From positions 28,478,544 through 28,542,543 of the forward strand of contig NC_084887.1 of assembly GCF_958979055.1 (NCBI RefSeq): 64,000 bases of DNA, in the 5' to 3' direction. A program made the position numbers and the translations under genes. This DNA comes from Alnus glutinosa. Taxonomy: Eukaryota > Streptophyta > Magnoliopsida > Fagales > Betulaceae. Of the stretch, positions 1 to 11,868 are shown piece after piece; the stretch's first letter is position 1; every line of letters begins with the position of its first letter. Under the pieces are notes generated by a model that worked only from the letters and a program-made list of their open reading frames with translations, was not told where the DNA came from and did not search any database.

Positions 1-1323
1 TTCCCACCCCTATTTCTTATTTGGGGCAGTCCCTCCCTTTTGATGGCTTAAGTGATAAAAGGGTGGCTGACCTTATTGACAAGGATTTAAAGTGTTGGAA
101 TGAGCCTTTAATACATTCTATTTTCTGCTTTGAGGAAGCAAAAGTGATTTCTTCCATTCCTCCCAGTCCAAGCCTTCCTCCCAATCGCCTTATGTGGTTG
201 GGTACCTCTAATGGAGTTTTTTCCTTTAGAAGTGCTTATTATTTACGAATGGAAATGATGGATAGGAACCGAGGTCAATCCTCAAACAGGGGAAAGGATG
301 GAGATGCTTGGGGCTATCTTTGGAATCTTCAGATTCCAAACTCGGTTAAATTAATTTTATGGCGTGCTTGTAATGATATTCTCCCTACGAGAAAAAATCT
401 GATGAAGAGGAAGGTAATTAGAATTGGTCTCTACCCTTGGTGTAGCTAGGAGGAAGAGTCAATTGCCCATGCTATTTGGTTTTGCCCGATTACGAGAGAT
501 GTGTGGAATGCTAGTCATTCTATTTTCCATAAAACTGCCTTTTTAAATTCTACCTGTATGGATATTTTTAGATGTTGCATAAATCGTTTTAATAAGCTTG
601 AAATGTCTTCTTTTGCATCAGTAGCAAGAAGCATTTGGATGAGAAGAAATATGCAAGTTTTTGAAGGTTCTGTTGACCAACCAAACAAGGTTTATTCAGA
701 TGCTATTCAGTTGGTGGATGACTTCCTTAAATGTAACATGAGTGAAGAAGGGAGTGTTTTAGTTCAGATGCCTTTGGAACCTTTACTGCCAAGCTGGAAG
801 GCCCCTCTGAAAAGTAAAATCAAAATAAATTTTGATGCAGCTGTGAACAAGCACACAGGTTTGGTGGGGCTGGGGATGGTAGCTAGGGACAGTGGGGGCA
901 ATGTTTTGGGAGCTAAACGATTGTCCAGATTCTTATCGATAGATGCTTACATAGTCGAACTGTTGGTAGCTTCGTATGCTGTTATTTTTTGCTTGGAAGC
1001 AGGTTTCTTTGATATTATTGTTGAAGGTGATGCTTTAAAAGTAATTAAAGATGTTAATTCAAGTCCTCATTTTCTTTCCCGGAATGGACATCTCATTGAA
1101 GGTAGAAAGCAAGAAATGCAACAGTTTAGGAGTTATTCCTTTGTTTATGCGCCAAAGACCTGTAATGAGGTGGCTCATTGTCTTGCTAAATATGTCGTCG
1201 AGTGTTATTGTGATGATATTTGGCTAGAAGAAACTCATCCATGTATTGTTGATGTTGTTGTTAGGGATCTTCGGTCCCTAGATCCTGATTTCCTTTGTAA
1301 TATTGGGATCATTTATTTAATAT
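1..1323 (+). pseudogene. LINE-A: 3' end of a plant L1-type LINE ORF2 (zf-RVT and RNase H), broken
   Basis: This is the tail of a non-LTR retrotransposon that enters from the left edge. Codons from 21 to 449 give the zinc-binding region found after reverse transcriptase in plant LINEs (landmarks GVFSFRSAYYL and WRACNDILPTRKNL) and end in a TAG at 447-449 just where the Cys/His cluster should continue. From 501 the same polypeptide resumes (ITRDVWNAS, then KINFDAAVNKHTGLVGLGMV and VEGDALKVIKDV), which is the RNase H-like domain of such elements. The closely related LINE-B at 3.7-18.4 kb has the same domain order, so both belong to one family. The LINE 3' tail is split at 1324 by a CACTA-like element and resumes at 2761. 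It is not functional, because of the internal stop and the missing RT. The 5' part lies outside the window. Confidence 0.85.
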
Positions 1324-1904
1324 CACTACAAAAAAAAGAGGAAATTTTGGACGGTTTTAAACTGTCTAGAAATGCAAAAAAAACCTTCTAGAATCAATTC
1401 CAGACGGTTTTTTAAACCGTCTAGAATATAGAGTCGCTAAATAAATTTCTAGACGGTTTGGGCCAAACCGTCCGCAATTACAGACGGTTTAACCCAAACA
1501 GTCAGGAACCAATTCTGGACGGTTTTGCCCAAAACCGTCCATAACCTGTTTTTTTTTTTTTTAAATTATAATTAATTATTATTTTTGTCCAGCGGTCAAA
1601 GGCTTGAAGCTAGCTTCTACGTTCTTTACCGGAGTCCAGAAATATCCACCGAAAATCGATCAGCTCCGGTCACCACCATTGAGCCGTTCAGCCGCACCAA
1701 ATCTGCTACAAGCTAGCTAATCGACGTCTTCCTCTGTTTCTCTTCCACAGTCACAGCCAATCACCCCCCTTTCACAAATCAACCAAAAAATATATACCTC
1801 AAACAATCAAAAAAAAAAGAAGCAAACCCGTCAGCTTCAATCCATAACAATCACCGAAACCCACCCTAATCACCAACCCATCAGCTCCAACCCACAATGA
1901 CCTA

Positions 1905-2257
1905 GAGCCGGTTTCGGCCGAATCAGCCCGGAAACCCCGATCAACTTCCTCTGCTGCCTTCTCCGATCGACGATATTCCTCCAGGCTTCGAACACCAAGT
2001 GCAAGAACGAGCTCGAGAAGCGGATCTCGGCGATCCTGGAGCATGTGACCGTCGACGACCTCCTGGTGCTCTCTTTCACCTACGACGGAGAGAGGCTGTT
2101 CGACCTGGAGAGCGTGAGGAGAATCATCTCAAGATTAGCGGAGAAGGAGAAGAGCGTGGCCGTATTTAACGTCGGTGATTTTGGAGAGCACTGCTCCCCT
2201 GCGATGCAGAGAGTCGCCAAGACCGTGGACGCGTATCTGGGCGAGATCGCCACCTAG
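1905..2257 (+). pseudogene. Captured NPH3-family (BTB/POZ-NPH3) gene fragment
   Basis: An open stretch of about 115 codons ending in TAG at 2255-2257 reads as the front half of an NPH3 domain. Landmarks are SPETPINFLCCLLRSTIF, then KNELEKRISAILEHVTVDDL, then LFDLESVRRIIS, and QRVAKTVDAYLGEIAT at the end. NPH3-family proteins are plant adaptors for CUL3 ubiquitin ligases, many acting in phototropism and auxin transport. Here only a piece is present: no BTB domain upstream and no C-terminal half. It is markedly GC-rich against AT-rich surroundings and lies between the subterminal repeat arrays of the CACTA-like element, which suggests transduplication by that element. I cannot say whether the fragment is transcribed. 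The donor gene is not in this window. Confidence 0.65.
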
Positions 2258-2347
2258 TGAGAAGGATCAGAGAGACGAGAGAGAGAAGAGAGATTTGGGG
2301 AGAAGAGAGTTTTGGGGGAAGAAGAAGACTGAGAGATCAGAGAGAGC

Positions 2348-2348
<1 letters not shown>

Positions 2349-2384
<36 letters not shown>
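2349..2384. repeat. (GA)n microsatellite
   Basis: Uninterrupted GA dinucleotide run inside the CACTA-like element. A second GA run lies at about 2829-2856, just outside it. Confidence 0.9.
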
Positions 2385-2388
<4 letters not shown>

Positions 2389-2823
2389 ATGGTTCTGATT
2401 TTGGTTGGGAAATAAATCTGACGGACGTGGTGAAATAAGAGGTATCACGCGGATTGATGACATGGAGTGGGAAAAAAAAATTTAGACGGTTTGGTAAAAA
2501 CCGTCTATAAAATTCCAGACGATTTTAACTAAACCGTCTGGAAATAAAATTTATAGACGGTTTTTAAAAAAACGGCCTATAAATTTATAGACGGTTTTTA
2601 TAAAACCGTCTGGAATTTTATAGACGGTTTAATCAAACCGTCAATAATAAATTTTTTCCAGACGGTTTCAAAAAAACTGTCTATAAATTTTATTTTCTAG
2701 ACGGTTTTAGAAATCGTCTAGAAAAAAACCGTCCATAAATGTCTTTTTTTTTTTGTAGTATAATGAAGTATCTGAGAATTATGTTCAAAAAGAAAAGAAA
2801 AGAATATAGATAAATCATAATGA

Positions 2824-2856
<33 letters not shown>

Positions 2857-2867
2857 AACGCGTTTGC

Positions 2868-3060
2868 GATTCAAAAGAAGAAAAACAAAATTAAAATGCC
2901 ACTTAGGACCGGGTGGGATGGTGGTGTATAAGGTAGCATTTCTCAATGAAAAATTTTCCCTCCCAAGGGGTTTGGGATTCAAAAGAAAAAAAAAAAAATT
3001 AAAATGCCACATAGGACCGGGTGGGATGGCAGTGATCGGATCATGGTGTATAATTTAGCA
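2868..3060. repeat. Direct duplication of an ~80-100 bp unit
   Basis: Two copies (about 2868-2950 and 2969-3065) share the string TAGGACCGGGTGGGATGG, a preceding TTAAAATGCCAC, and a following GTGTATAA...TAGCATTTC. They differ by small indels. The origin is unknown. The rest of 3066-3697 is AT-rich spacer in which I see no gene. Confidence 0.7.
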
Positions 3061-3697
3061 TTTCGATCTCTCTCAATTTAGAAGGCTTAAGCTAGTAAGA
3101 TTTAAAATTACCACTTGTCTCAAAAGCTTAAATTGATAATAAATAATAAATTTATTCATTTAATTTACATTCTAAGATCTTGGGCATGGGGTAAACTATT
3201 AAACTCAATTGAGAAGTATAGCCTGTGATGAATTCCAAATTATGAGAAATTAATTAAGTGTTGCCAAGGGGATCTATTCTCATCCAATGGCTCCTTTTCA
3301 ATTAAGAGTTGGGAATCTATTCGGCCTCAGAACCATAAGGTAGAGTGGCATGTGATGGTCCTTTGGCTCTCTATTCATCAAATGCACTAGCACTAGGGAA
3401 TAGCTAGCTACGTATGTACCCATGGCTAGCTATTTCTCAGTACTCTTCCATGTACGTACATTCTTTGTGATATGGAAAACAAAATTCTTTGACCATTTGT
3501 TCTTCTTGTACGTGTTGCTTCTCTAATAGAATTTGGCATTCCCTTTCTAATAACAAGTGCAATCTCCCATGAAATATTATTATAAAAAAATAAATCAACA
3601 TAATATAATAAAATATATTCTAACACATTCAATCGGGGGCAAAATTTAAAATAAGAATATAATAAGATAAAGTAGTTTTGTGACCGTTGGTTTCCTC

Positions 3698-3714
3698 AAG
3701 ATGGTTACGATAAG
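3698..3714 (+). repeat. Left target-site duplication of LINE-B
   Basis: AAGATGGTTACGATAAG occurs here and again at 18357-18373, directly after the poly(A) tail. A 15-17 bp direct repeat that brackets a LINE body and tail is the signature of target-primed reverse transcription, so it fixes both ends of LINE-B. Confidence 0.9.
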
Positions 3715-3857
3715 ATTCTTTTCCTCTTGGTTTTTTCTAAAACAAAGAGGTAAAGTTGTTGCCCTTTCGTCTTCTTCGGACATAGAGTTTTTTTTTTCTT
3801 GGAATTCTGCTTTCTTGTTGTTCTTTCTCTTCGTAGATTCGTGTGTGAGATATCTCT

Positions 3858-5455
3858 ATGGAAGAGGAACTAAGCAAGATGCGGGGCAAATTCTCTTTTA
3901 GGGAAGATGAACACATCGGGGTATCCTTGGAGATATCAGAGATTATACCAACGGTGAATCGTGGGAAAGCTTGTGTGGAGGGTAAATTAGTGGCTAATAG
4001 AATTGTCCCAAAGGAGTTTTATAAAGCTCCTTTGACTCGAGCTTGGAGACCAAATGGTGCAGTGACGTTCAAAGTGATTGGTGAAAATATGTTCATTGTT
4101 TAGTTTGAACTTGAATGGGATAAGATGAGGATTATGGATGGGAGATCATGGCTCTTTGACGGGAACCTCGTCTATCTTGAGGATTTTGATGGCCTTACTC
4201 CTCCAGCCGACATGAACTTCGATCAGGCATCTTTTTTGGTGAGAATGTATAATCTTCCCCTTGCTTGCATGGGGAAGGATGTTGGCAAAAAACTAGGAGC
4301 CTCTGTCAGAATAGTGGAGGATGTGGATGTACTAGATGAAGAAGCGGGCTGGGGAGAGTTCCTTCATGTGAAAATTCGAATTGACTTACACAAGCCTTTG
4401 GCTCGGGGGCGAATGCTTCATATTCAAAATTGATCCTTGTGGATTGTATTCAAGTACGAAAAACTTCCAAGGTTCTACTACATGTGGGGTTATTCAACAT
4501 GCACGTTCGGGATATAGCATTATTGAAAATCGGCGGATGCCTAGCAATGATGCAGACCAACCTTATGGGAATTGGCTTCGTGTTGTTTATCCCATTCGCA
4601 GAGGTGGAGACGTCCGGCTAGGAAGAGGAAAGCAAGGGGCACTGTGTTATCCTCCTTACCAGAAAGATACCAGCAATAAGGTTGGAAGCTCCAATGTAGG
4701 GCTGTCCAGGGCGATGGGCCTTACTCCAAGTGGCGGCGATGACTCTCCTCTCCAAAATTCTAGCAAGTTGCCGGTGGATCCACAAACGGTAATGGAGCAT
4801 ACGTTACAGGAAACGGCAGATACGGGAAATGGTAATGGAGCATACGTTACGGGCAGCAATCAATGTAGAGAAGCAGGTTGTGAATGCTGAAAACGTAACG
4901 TAGGTAATTCTAGAGGATATGGAGCAGGATCCTCTGCATGACTTTAGAAGGAAAGAAGGCCAAAAAGGGAAGTCAAAAGAGGTATTTATGGATGACTTTA
5001 TAGTGAATAAAAATGGAAGTGTTGGTTAAAAAAAAAAAAAAAAAAAAAGCTTCCAAATAAATATTTAGGATCGTGGGATTCAGCCAACGGTCGGATGGTG
5101 TGGCAAGAAAGAGGTGCAGACTTTAGTGAGATACAGTTGGAGATAGATCCAAGGACAGCCACGTATTTCCCACGTTCAGCTGTTATTGAGCAGGAGGGTG
5201 TCAAGATTAATCCAAGTCCAGAGCTCAGCTCCAACGCTCGAGGAAAAAGTATAGACACTAAATAGAAGAAAGAGAAGAGTCCAGAAAGCCCAAGAAAGGT
5301 GAACAATCATCTTGGCACGGTTCTAACTTGGAAGAAAACGGCAAAACGTGACCCGAATGTGTAGTCTCGTATTGTAGAGGATGGACGGATCGAAGGGAAG
5401 CGGAAGGGTATAGGAGGTGTGGAGGAAAATGGTGCTCTGTTAACGAAAAAAATGA
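3858..5455 (+). pseudogene. LINE-B ORF1 (DUF4283 / zinc-knuckle gag-like), broken
   Basis: The start at 3858 (MEEELSKMRGKFSF) opens a DUF4283-type domain, the N-terminal module of plant LINE ORF1 proteins that binds element RNA. Recognisable blocks are LTRAWRPNGAVTFKVIG, then DGRSWLFDGNLVYLEDFDGL, VRMYNLPLACMGKDVG and KPLARGRMLHI. A TAG at 4101-4103 interrupts it without a frame change, and a TGA at 4431-4433 follows. A frameshift near 4480 then disrupts the zinc-knuckle region before the conserved YGNWLR at about 4562. The C-terminal tail is low-complexity and further split by an A20 run at 5029-5048. No functional product is expected. Confidence 0.8.
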
Positions 5456-5529
5456 AGGAAGAATGATGCAATTGTCACCCAGCCATTGGGTAAGAGGGCG
5501 GAGGCTGTGGTACAACCCCGCCTGTCACC

Positions 5530-7869
5530 ATGAAGATTGTAAGCTAGAACTGCCGGGGGCTTGGGAACCATCGGACTGTTCGTTCACTCCTTTGACTAGT
5601 GAAGGAGAAGCAACCAGAATTGGTTTTCCTTATGGAAACCAAGATGGAAAAAAAAAAATAATAATAATAATAATTTGAATCTATCAAGAATAAAATGGGG
5701 TATGACAACCTCTTTATGGTGGATTCTAAAGGTAGAAGTGGGGGTTAGCCTTGCTTTGGAAAACAGAGGTACAACTTGAAATTCAAAACTATAGTCGTCG
5801 GCATATCAATGTAGTGCTGTAGAGAAGAAATGGTGAGGCAAAATGAAAATTTACAGGCTTCTATGGACATCCAGTTGCAGAGAAGAGACATGAAGCTTGG
5901 GCTTTACTCAGGCATTTGTCTAGTCTGGAACCATTTCCTTGGCTGTGTGTGGGAGATTTCAACGAGATCCTCTTTGTCTCGGAGAAATCCAACACGTCCA
6001 GACGTTCAGGCAGTTAGATAACAGTCTTCCAACAGGCTCTTGAAGATTGTCAGCTCATGGATTTAGGGTACTACGGACCAAAGTTTACATGGTGCAATGG
6101 CAGAGGGGGAGCTGACCTGAATCGGGAGCGTTTGGATCGTGCTGTTGCAAATCAAGGATGGAGTTCTCTATTCAATGTGGTTGAAGTCTCGGTTCTGGTT
6201 CATAGTCGCTCTGACCATAACCCTATTCTCCTTGTTTGTTCAAATACGATGGATATTCCTTGGAGGAAGAGTCGTTTGTTTAAATATGAAGCAAGTTGGT
6301 CTCGTCAAAAAGAGCATGGGGAGATTATCAAGAAGGTTTGGCGTGTTAAGGAATAGGGGACTAATCCATTGCAAGCTTTCAACAACAAAATTAATAGATG
6401 TCGGAACTCTCTTCAAAGATGGGTGAGGAAAAATAAAGATCCAGTGGAGACATTGATCCAAAAGAAAGAGCTTGAATTGTTGTTACTTCAGGAACAAGAT
6501 CACCATGATCTCCCAGAATTGGAGGCCCCATTATAGCGTAATTGAACAACCTCCTTGAACAGGAAGAGAAGAAATGGCAACAACAAGCCAAAGTAAATTG
6601 GCTCAAGTTTGGAGACAAGAACTCTAAGTACTTCCATGCCTGTGCTAGCCAGAAACAAAAGCGTCGAAATATCCAGCAAATAAAGGACAAAGAAGGGCAT
6701 ATGTGCACAGATCAAGGAGACATAGAGAATGTTTTTATCCAGTACTTTCAAGAACTATTTACTGCAGTAAAGCATTTGGAGGTGGAGGCATGTACAAGAG
6801 TCTTGGAGCCAAAGGTGACCGAACTGATGAAGCAGAAGCTGTTGGCAGATTTTACTGAGGAAGACATTTCGATTGCCCTGAATCAAATGGCTCCTTTGAA
6901 GGCACCTGGCCTGGATGGATTTTCTGCAAGCTTTTATAAGAATAACTGGGATGATGTGAAGTCTGAGGTATGTTCTGTAATACTCCTCTTTCTCAATACG
7001 GGAGTGATGAAAGTCAGTATCAAAGAAACGTTAATAGCCCTTATACCAAAAACAAAAAAACCCGAGTCATGTTACTGAATTCCAACCTATTAGCTTGTGT
7101 AATGTGGTTTACAAAATAATTTCAAAAGGCTTAGCCAACAGGCTTAAAATTGTATTGCCAGATATTATTTCTTGTCATCAAAGTGCTTTTATTCAAGGTC
7201 GGTTGATAACAGATAATATCCTTGCTGCATTTGAAACACTACATTCTATGCAGACAAGGATGCGGGGAAAAAAAAGATTTGTGGGCCTTAAACTTGACAT
7301 GAGTAAGGCTTATGATCGAGTCGAATGGCCTTTCTTGGAAGCAGCTATGGCTCGTCTGGGCTTTGCTGAAAGATGGGTGCAACTAGTGATGACTTGTGTC
7401 CGAACGGTTTCCTATTCTGTAATTGTCAATGGTAATCGAGTGGGGAAGATTTGTCTTACTAGGGGAATCCGTCAAGGAGACCTCATATCACCTTATCTTT
7501 TCCTAATTGGAGTGCTTTACTATCACATGCTGAGCATAGGGGGACGATCACAGGGGTTCTAACTTCCCTTAGAGGTCCTAGACTGAGTCATCTGTTTTTT
7601 GCAGATGACAGTTTACTATTTTGTAAGGCTAATGCAATAGAATGGAGGATATTGTTGAAAATTTTGGGGATCTATGAGATGGGATTAGGGCAGAAACTGA
7701 ATTTGAATAAAACTTTCGTCATCTTCAGCAAGAATACAAGCAGTGTTAGAAGACAGGAAATCATTAGACTTTCAGGTCTTATTGAGGCCAACAAAATTGA
7801 TAAATATCTGGGGCTGCCATCTTTTGGGGGGAAGTCTAGAAACCAGGCTTTTAGTTCAATTAAGGATGA
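5530..7869 (+). pseudogene. LINE-B ORF2, endonuclease and reverse transcriptase part, broken
   Basis: This stretch encodes the front of the LINE polyprotein. Pieces of an APE-type endonuclease are visible: NCRGLGN near 5545, the block ending in LMDLGYYGPKFTWCNGR near 6070, and the catalytic-end motif SRSDHNPIL near 6208. The reverse transcriptase follows from about 6540: MAPLKAPGLDGFSASFYK, then ISKGLANRLK, QSAFIQGRLITDNI, LDMSKAYDRVEW, RGIRQGD, and the active-site FADD at about 7601. Several stops and shifts break the frame (for example near 6353, 7076 and 7561). The frame stops at 7869 where a 2.77 kb element is inserted, and it continues at 10646. With the insertion removed, the codons join in register. 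Confidence 0.85.
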
Positions 7870-8359
7870 TGTAGTCTTTTGTGAAAATTGAAATTGACTT
7901 CTAAAAGAAACTGTGTGCAACAAGTGTCAACAAAAATCAAGCACAGCGAAAAATAAAAGACACATAGTTTTTGTTGACGAAGTGGAAACTCAATTAAGAG
8001 AAAAACCACTCCGGGGCAGCCAAACCCAGGAATTCCACTATTCAGAAGACGAAGCTAGATACAAGATAGTAATACTCACATTAACCCGATGCAGTGGTCG
8101 TACCTTGCTATCTGACGTGTAACCCAATACGAACGCTTCCCAACCAGGTCTCCTACCTGAAGGGGTCTTCAATGGAATTACTTACCTTAGAGCCGACCTC
8201 TGAGATAGACTTCAGTTGTAGCGCAGCACACTTGAAACGGCTTCAGAGGGATCTTGAACTTCTCTGAGCTCTTGTTGAATTCAATACCGAATTCTTGCAG
8301 TTCTCAATGCCTAGGGGCCTCTATTTATAGGCTGAGGTGCAGAATGGGCGACTGCAGTA

Positions 8360-8990
8360 ATATGTACGGATGCCGTCCGGATAATGCTCTTGAGCCGTTC
8401 GGACGGACAACTGTACGACAGGATTTTTTGAAAATTTCGCTGAAAATCTTTCCTGTTTAAGACCTGCGTCCAGACGGTGAGACACTGACGTCCGGACGGT
8501 CGCACGTCCGCTGCAAGTAATTTCCATATAAGGCTTCGTGCGTCTGGACCAAGGGGGATGAACGTCCAGACGGTAATTCTTCAACACGCAATTTCCATAT
8601 CTACTATGCGCCGGACCATGAGAGGCAGACGTCCGAACGGTTGAAGTCGAATCGGTAATTTCCTTAACTGATGAGTGCGCGTCTGGACCAAGGCTGACTG
8701 AAGTCCGAACGGTGACATTAGAATTGCGATTCTTGCCTTAAGGAGACGCGCGTCCGGACGGGATACCACATTGTCCGGACGGTTGATTAATCTTCCCTTT
8801 ATTGGAACTTGGAAAGAATTTGAGACTGTTCGAGTACTGATATGCGTTCGGACGGGTGAAAGTTGGAACAGAAGCTTCTCGATACAATGTAGGGTCCAGA
8901 CGGAAAAGATACATCGTCCCGACGGATGGAACAGTGGACAGAAGGGCGTCCGAACGGGATGACACGTCGTCCGGACGGCTGACAGGGAAA
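8360..8990. repeat. Dispersed CGTCCGGACGG motif array
   Basis: Variants of the near-palindrome CGTCCGGACGG or CGTCTGGAC recur at irregular spacing of roughly 30-70 bp. The spacing and intervening sequences are too irregular for a satellite or CRISPR. It lies upstream of the minus-strand TATA-like box in the putative LTR, so it may be a U3 enhancer-type region. Confidence 0.6.
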
Positions 8991-9477
8991 CTGAAATCTT
9001 CTATCTTTTTCGCAGTGTAGAGTCTTCTGAAAATGCTTTGACAAGTGGAATCCCTGTTTACAGCATCTTTACACATAAGTGATTTTATCCAAACACAGAA
9101 TGAGGCCAAAATAAACATTTTGTTTACCAAAATATATTAATAATAAATAACCACTCGCAATAGAACGAATCCTTATAAGATAAGGCTATAGAGAGGGTGT
9201 CGAACCTCAATGACTGCAGGGGTATTGCTATCAAGTTTATGAAAATTAAAAATAACTAAAGAAAAGATTTTTTATTTTGGTTTTCTAAAAATAAATGCAT
9301 AAAAGTAAAAGACATAAACTTAAAGAGAGTAAGGATGAGATAAAGAATAAAGAATTGATTTCACCACTCACCGCATAACAATGGTCAATCATAAATTAAT
9401 AAGAAAAATTCATACTATGCATGATATAGGGCTCGTCTTACTCGAGTAGTCAATAAATTACCTCTAAAGAATAAGTA

Positions 9478-9695
9478 TAATCCATCTTCGGTTGGCACGG
9501 ACCGTCCACCTAACCACTAAGATGCAGTACGATCCGTTTTCCCTAGGTATAGATTAGCTACGTCTTTAATAGGATATACACAATCAATGGAATAGTATAA
9601 CTCATCTTTGGTTGGTACGAACTGTCTACCTAAATTATACTAAACTAGGGTGTAGTACAATCCGTCTTCCTTAGGTATGACCTATCTAACTCTCT
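9478..9695. repeat. Two diverged tandem ~115 bp units
   Basis: Two neighbouring units begin with TATAAYCATCTTYGGTTGG-like sequence (about 9478 and 9597). Each contains a GACCGTCCACCTAA or GAACTGTCTACCTAA block and a CGATCCGTTTTCCCTAGGTAT-like end. They lie inside the nested insertion. No coding potential is seen. Confidence 0.6.
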
Positions 9696-10645
9696 TGATC
9701 ATATATCAATTAAAACAGTTGTATAAATCATTCACATAATCATAGAAAATATGAAGGATTGGGTTCAATCAATATAAAAGATTTTTTAAGACAAGATAAA
9801 AAATTCATAATGATTGAATATAAACATTGAGATAAATTCTCACAGTTATACAACCATCATGCATATAGAAAATCTCAAATTAAAATACAATTAAACCATT
9901 GTTACTTGGAAAGGGCTACATCAACTCTCTATTAGGAATTTAGCCGCTCATTGTGGTGCTAGGATGACCTCCTTACATGTTCTTTTTCTCTTCAACTTGT
10001 CAAGCTTCCAAGAATAATTTACTGTCTAAAACTAAGCACAAGCACAAGCACACCTTCTTTTGAAGCTTAGGGTTCTTTTTATAGAGACTAGGAGAGGCCT
10101 AGAAGCTCTTGGAATTCTAAAAAAAAATTGTCTCTTGAGTCTTCTTGTCCAAGTAGGAAAAGGATTCCAAATTCGTTTGTTTATTGCTGGGCGATTTTGG
10201 CATAGTAAACGTCAGAATTAGAGAAAATCTATTTCTGACATATTTGTTTCATTTTTTATTATCTTTCCAACACCACCAATTTTATTGCAATACGATATTT
10301 GAGACAAAATTTATGATCAAAACACTGAGACATATGCAGAATCCAAATTTGAACCCAATCCGATTTTGACTCTTAGTGAAGAAATTTCGATTTAATCATT
10401 CACTTGATTTGATTAAACATAACCACATCATGTAAGCCTTCTATTATGATTGGTTAAGCTTAAACATATCTTCTCGGTCTTCTCAAAGTGTGCTTTAAGC
10501 CCAAAATTAGTGGAATTAATTGCATCTTTATTTAAAACCTGAAAACTTTAAAACAACACAAAAATCAAACAAATAACAATGCTAAGAAATTAATATATAT
10601 AAGTTATGGGACTTGAATGTGCAACATTCGACGCTTATCAAATGA

Positions 10646-11868
10646 GATGGTGTGGAATCAGCTCAGTAACTTGAAGGTTAAATTTCTCTCGCAAGCCAGT
10701 AAAGAAGTACTATTAAAGGCAGTGGTGCAGGCAATCCCTACATACTGTATGGGAGTGTTTCAATTGCCTATTTCTCTTTGCAGTGATATTAATAAAATGA
10801 TGCAGTAGTTTTGGTGGAGTCACATGGAAAAAAAATCCAAAATTCATTGGATGAGTTGGGAGAAAATAGGGCAAGCAAAGTCTATTGGAGAGTTGGGTTT
10901 TCGAGATCTTCTCCTTTTTAACAAAGCTCTCCTAGTTAAGCAGGGATGGGGGATTATTCAACAATCAAATTCCACTGCTGCACAAATTCTACAAGCTAAA
11001 TACTTTCCTACTACAGATTTCTTGGAGGCCCCGCTTGGAGCTTGGCCTTCCGATCCTTTGCGTGGAGAAGTCTCCTTAATTCTAAAGAACTTCTTAAGCG
11101 AGGGCTCATATGGCGGGTAAGAGATGGGCGATCTATCAAGATTTGGGGACTTAAAATAGTTGCCTACACCATCTACATTTTCAGTACAATCCCCTCAAAG
11201 AATCATGGATGCAAACGCAAAGGTGGCAGAATTGATTGATTCAGAGTCGCATGGTTGCAATAGATTCTTAATATCATCCATCTTTACTAAAGAAGAATCA
11301 CAAGCAATACTCAATATTCCTTTAAGCCCTATTTTACCTATGGATAAGTTGATTTGGAGGGGTACTACCAATGGGGTTTTTACTGTGCGAAGTGCATATC
11401 ACCTTGGGAAGCAATTACTGGACAACATTGGGGGTCAAAGTTCAGGTGGAATGAAAGAAAATGGAATGTGGAGAACAATCTGGGCGCTGGATGTTCCACA
11501 TGTAGTTAAAATGTTTTCATGGCAAGCTTGTAATGATTTGCTTCCAACAAGGGCAAATCTTTGTAAAAAAAGAGTAACGGATGATGGAAAATGCCATGTT
11601 TGCTTGGTGGAGGATGAAACAACTTGCCATGTCTTATGGAAATGCCCAGCAACAAGAGATGTATGGGGAGGAGATTCTTCACTCTTCCAAAAGTTTGCTT
11701 GGGAAGTCTGCAAATTTATGCACTTGTTTGAATACTGTAGTCACCGATTCAATAGAGAAGTTCTAGTACTAATGGCTACAAGGAAGATTTGGCTTAGAAG
11801 GAATTCTTTGATTTTGAAGGATTTTTTGCTGATCCTAGCTAATTCCGTATACAGAGAAGGGGTCAAGG
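10646..11868 (+). pseudogene. LINE-B ORF2, middle part (RT thumb and zf-RVT), broken
   Basis: Reading resumes after the 2.77 kb insertion with MVWNQLSNLKVKFLSQAS and LLKAVVQAIPTYCMGVFQLP, the conserved region after the RT active site. A TAG at 10806-10808 and a shift near 11050 interrupt it. The long frame from 11160 carries the zinc-binding region: GVFTVRSAYHLGKQLL, then WQACNDLLPTRANLCKKRV, then a CHVC...CHVLWKC cluster and TRDVW. At 11868 a Ty3/gypsy element splits the chain, which continues at 17663. The 3' end of this frame in the raw sequence reads into the LTR. Confidence 0.85.

Larger units (their letters stand above)
1324..2760. mobile_element. Non-autonomous CACTA-like element with gene fragment
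   Basis: The ends read CACTACAAAAAA on the left and TTTTTTGTAGTA on the right, an inverted pair like the CACTA/En-Spm termini with the last base changed. Just inside each end (about 1348-1540 and 2484-2740) a short motif, GACGGTTT or its complement AAACCGTC, occurs many times in both orientations, as expected for the subterminal transposase-binding repeats of this superfamily. The middle is GC-rich and carries an NPH3-family coding fragment. No transposase is present, so the element is non-autonomous. It sits in the 3' tail of LINE-A: the flanks join to a sequence resembling the tail of LINE-B. A target-site duplication is short or eroded, so the superfamily call is an inference from termini and subterminal repeats. 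Confidence 0.7.
7870..10640 (-). mobile_element. 2.77 kb nested insertion, probable solo LTR (minus orientation)
   Basis: This non-coding block splits the LINE-B reverse transcriptase. It starts TGTAGTC and ends CTTATCA, so it has TG...CA termini. Flanking pentamers are GATGA (7865-7869) and AATGA (10641-10645), an imperfect 5-bp duplication. On the minus strand a TATA-like CTATAAATAG lies at 8321-8330, about 460 bp from the inferred LTR 3' end, and the region 8360-8990 holds many variants of CGTCCGGACGG, plausible U3 repeats. I found no protein domain, primer-binding site or second LTR copy, hence solo LTR as the best reading. The alternative is two unrelated non-coding repeats side by side, meeting near 9130 where base composition changes from GC-rich to AT-rich. 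Confidence 0.55.

Noticed and set aside
1330..2745. Regularly repeated GACGGTTT motifs resembling a repeat-spacer array
   Set aside because: Motifs occur in both orientations at irregular spacing inside transposon ends in a plant genome; these are CACTA subterminal repeats, not CRISPR.
5029..5048. A20 run as a LINE 3' tail
   Set aside because: It lies inside ORF1, with LINE coding sequence continuing on both sides; the true tail is at 18300-18356 next to the duplication.
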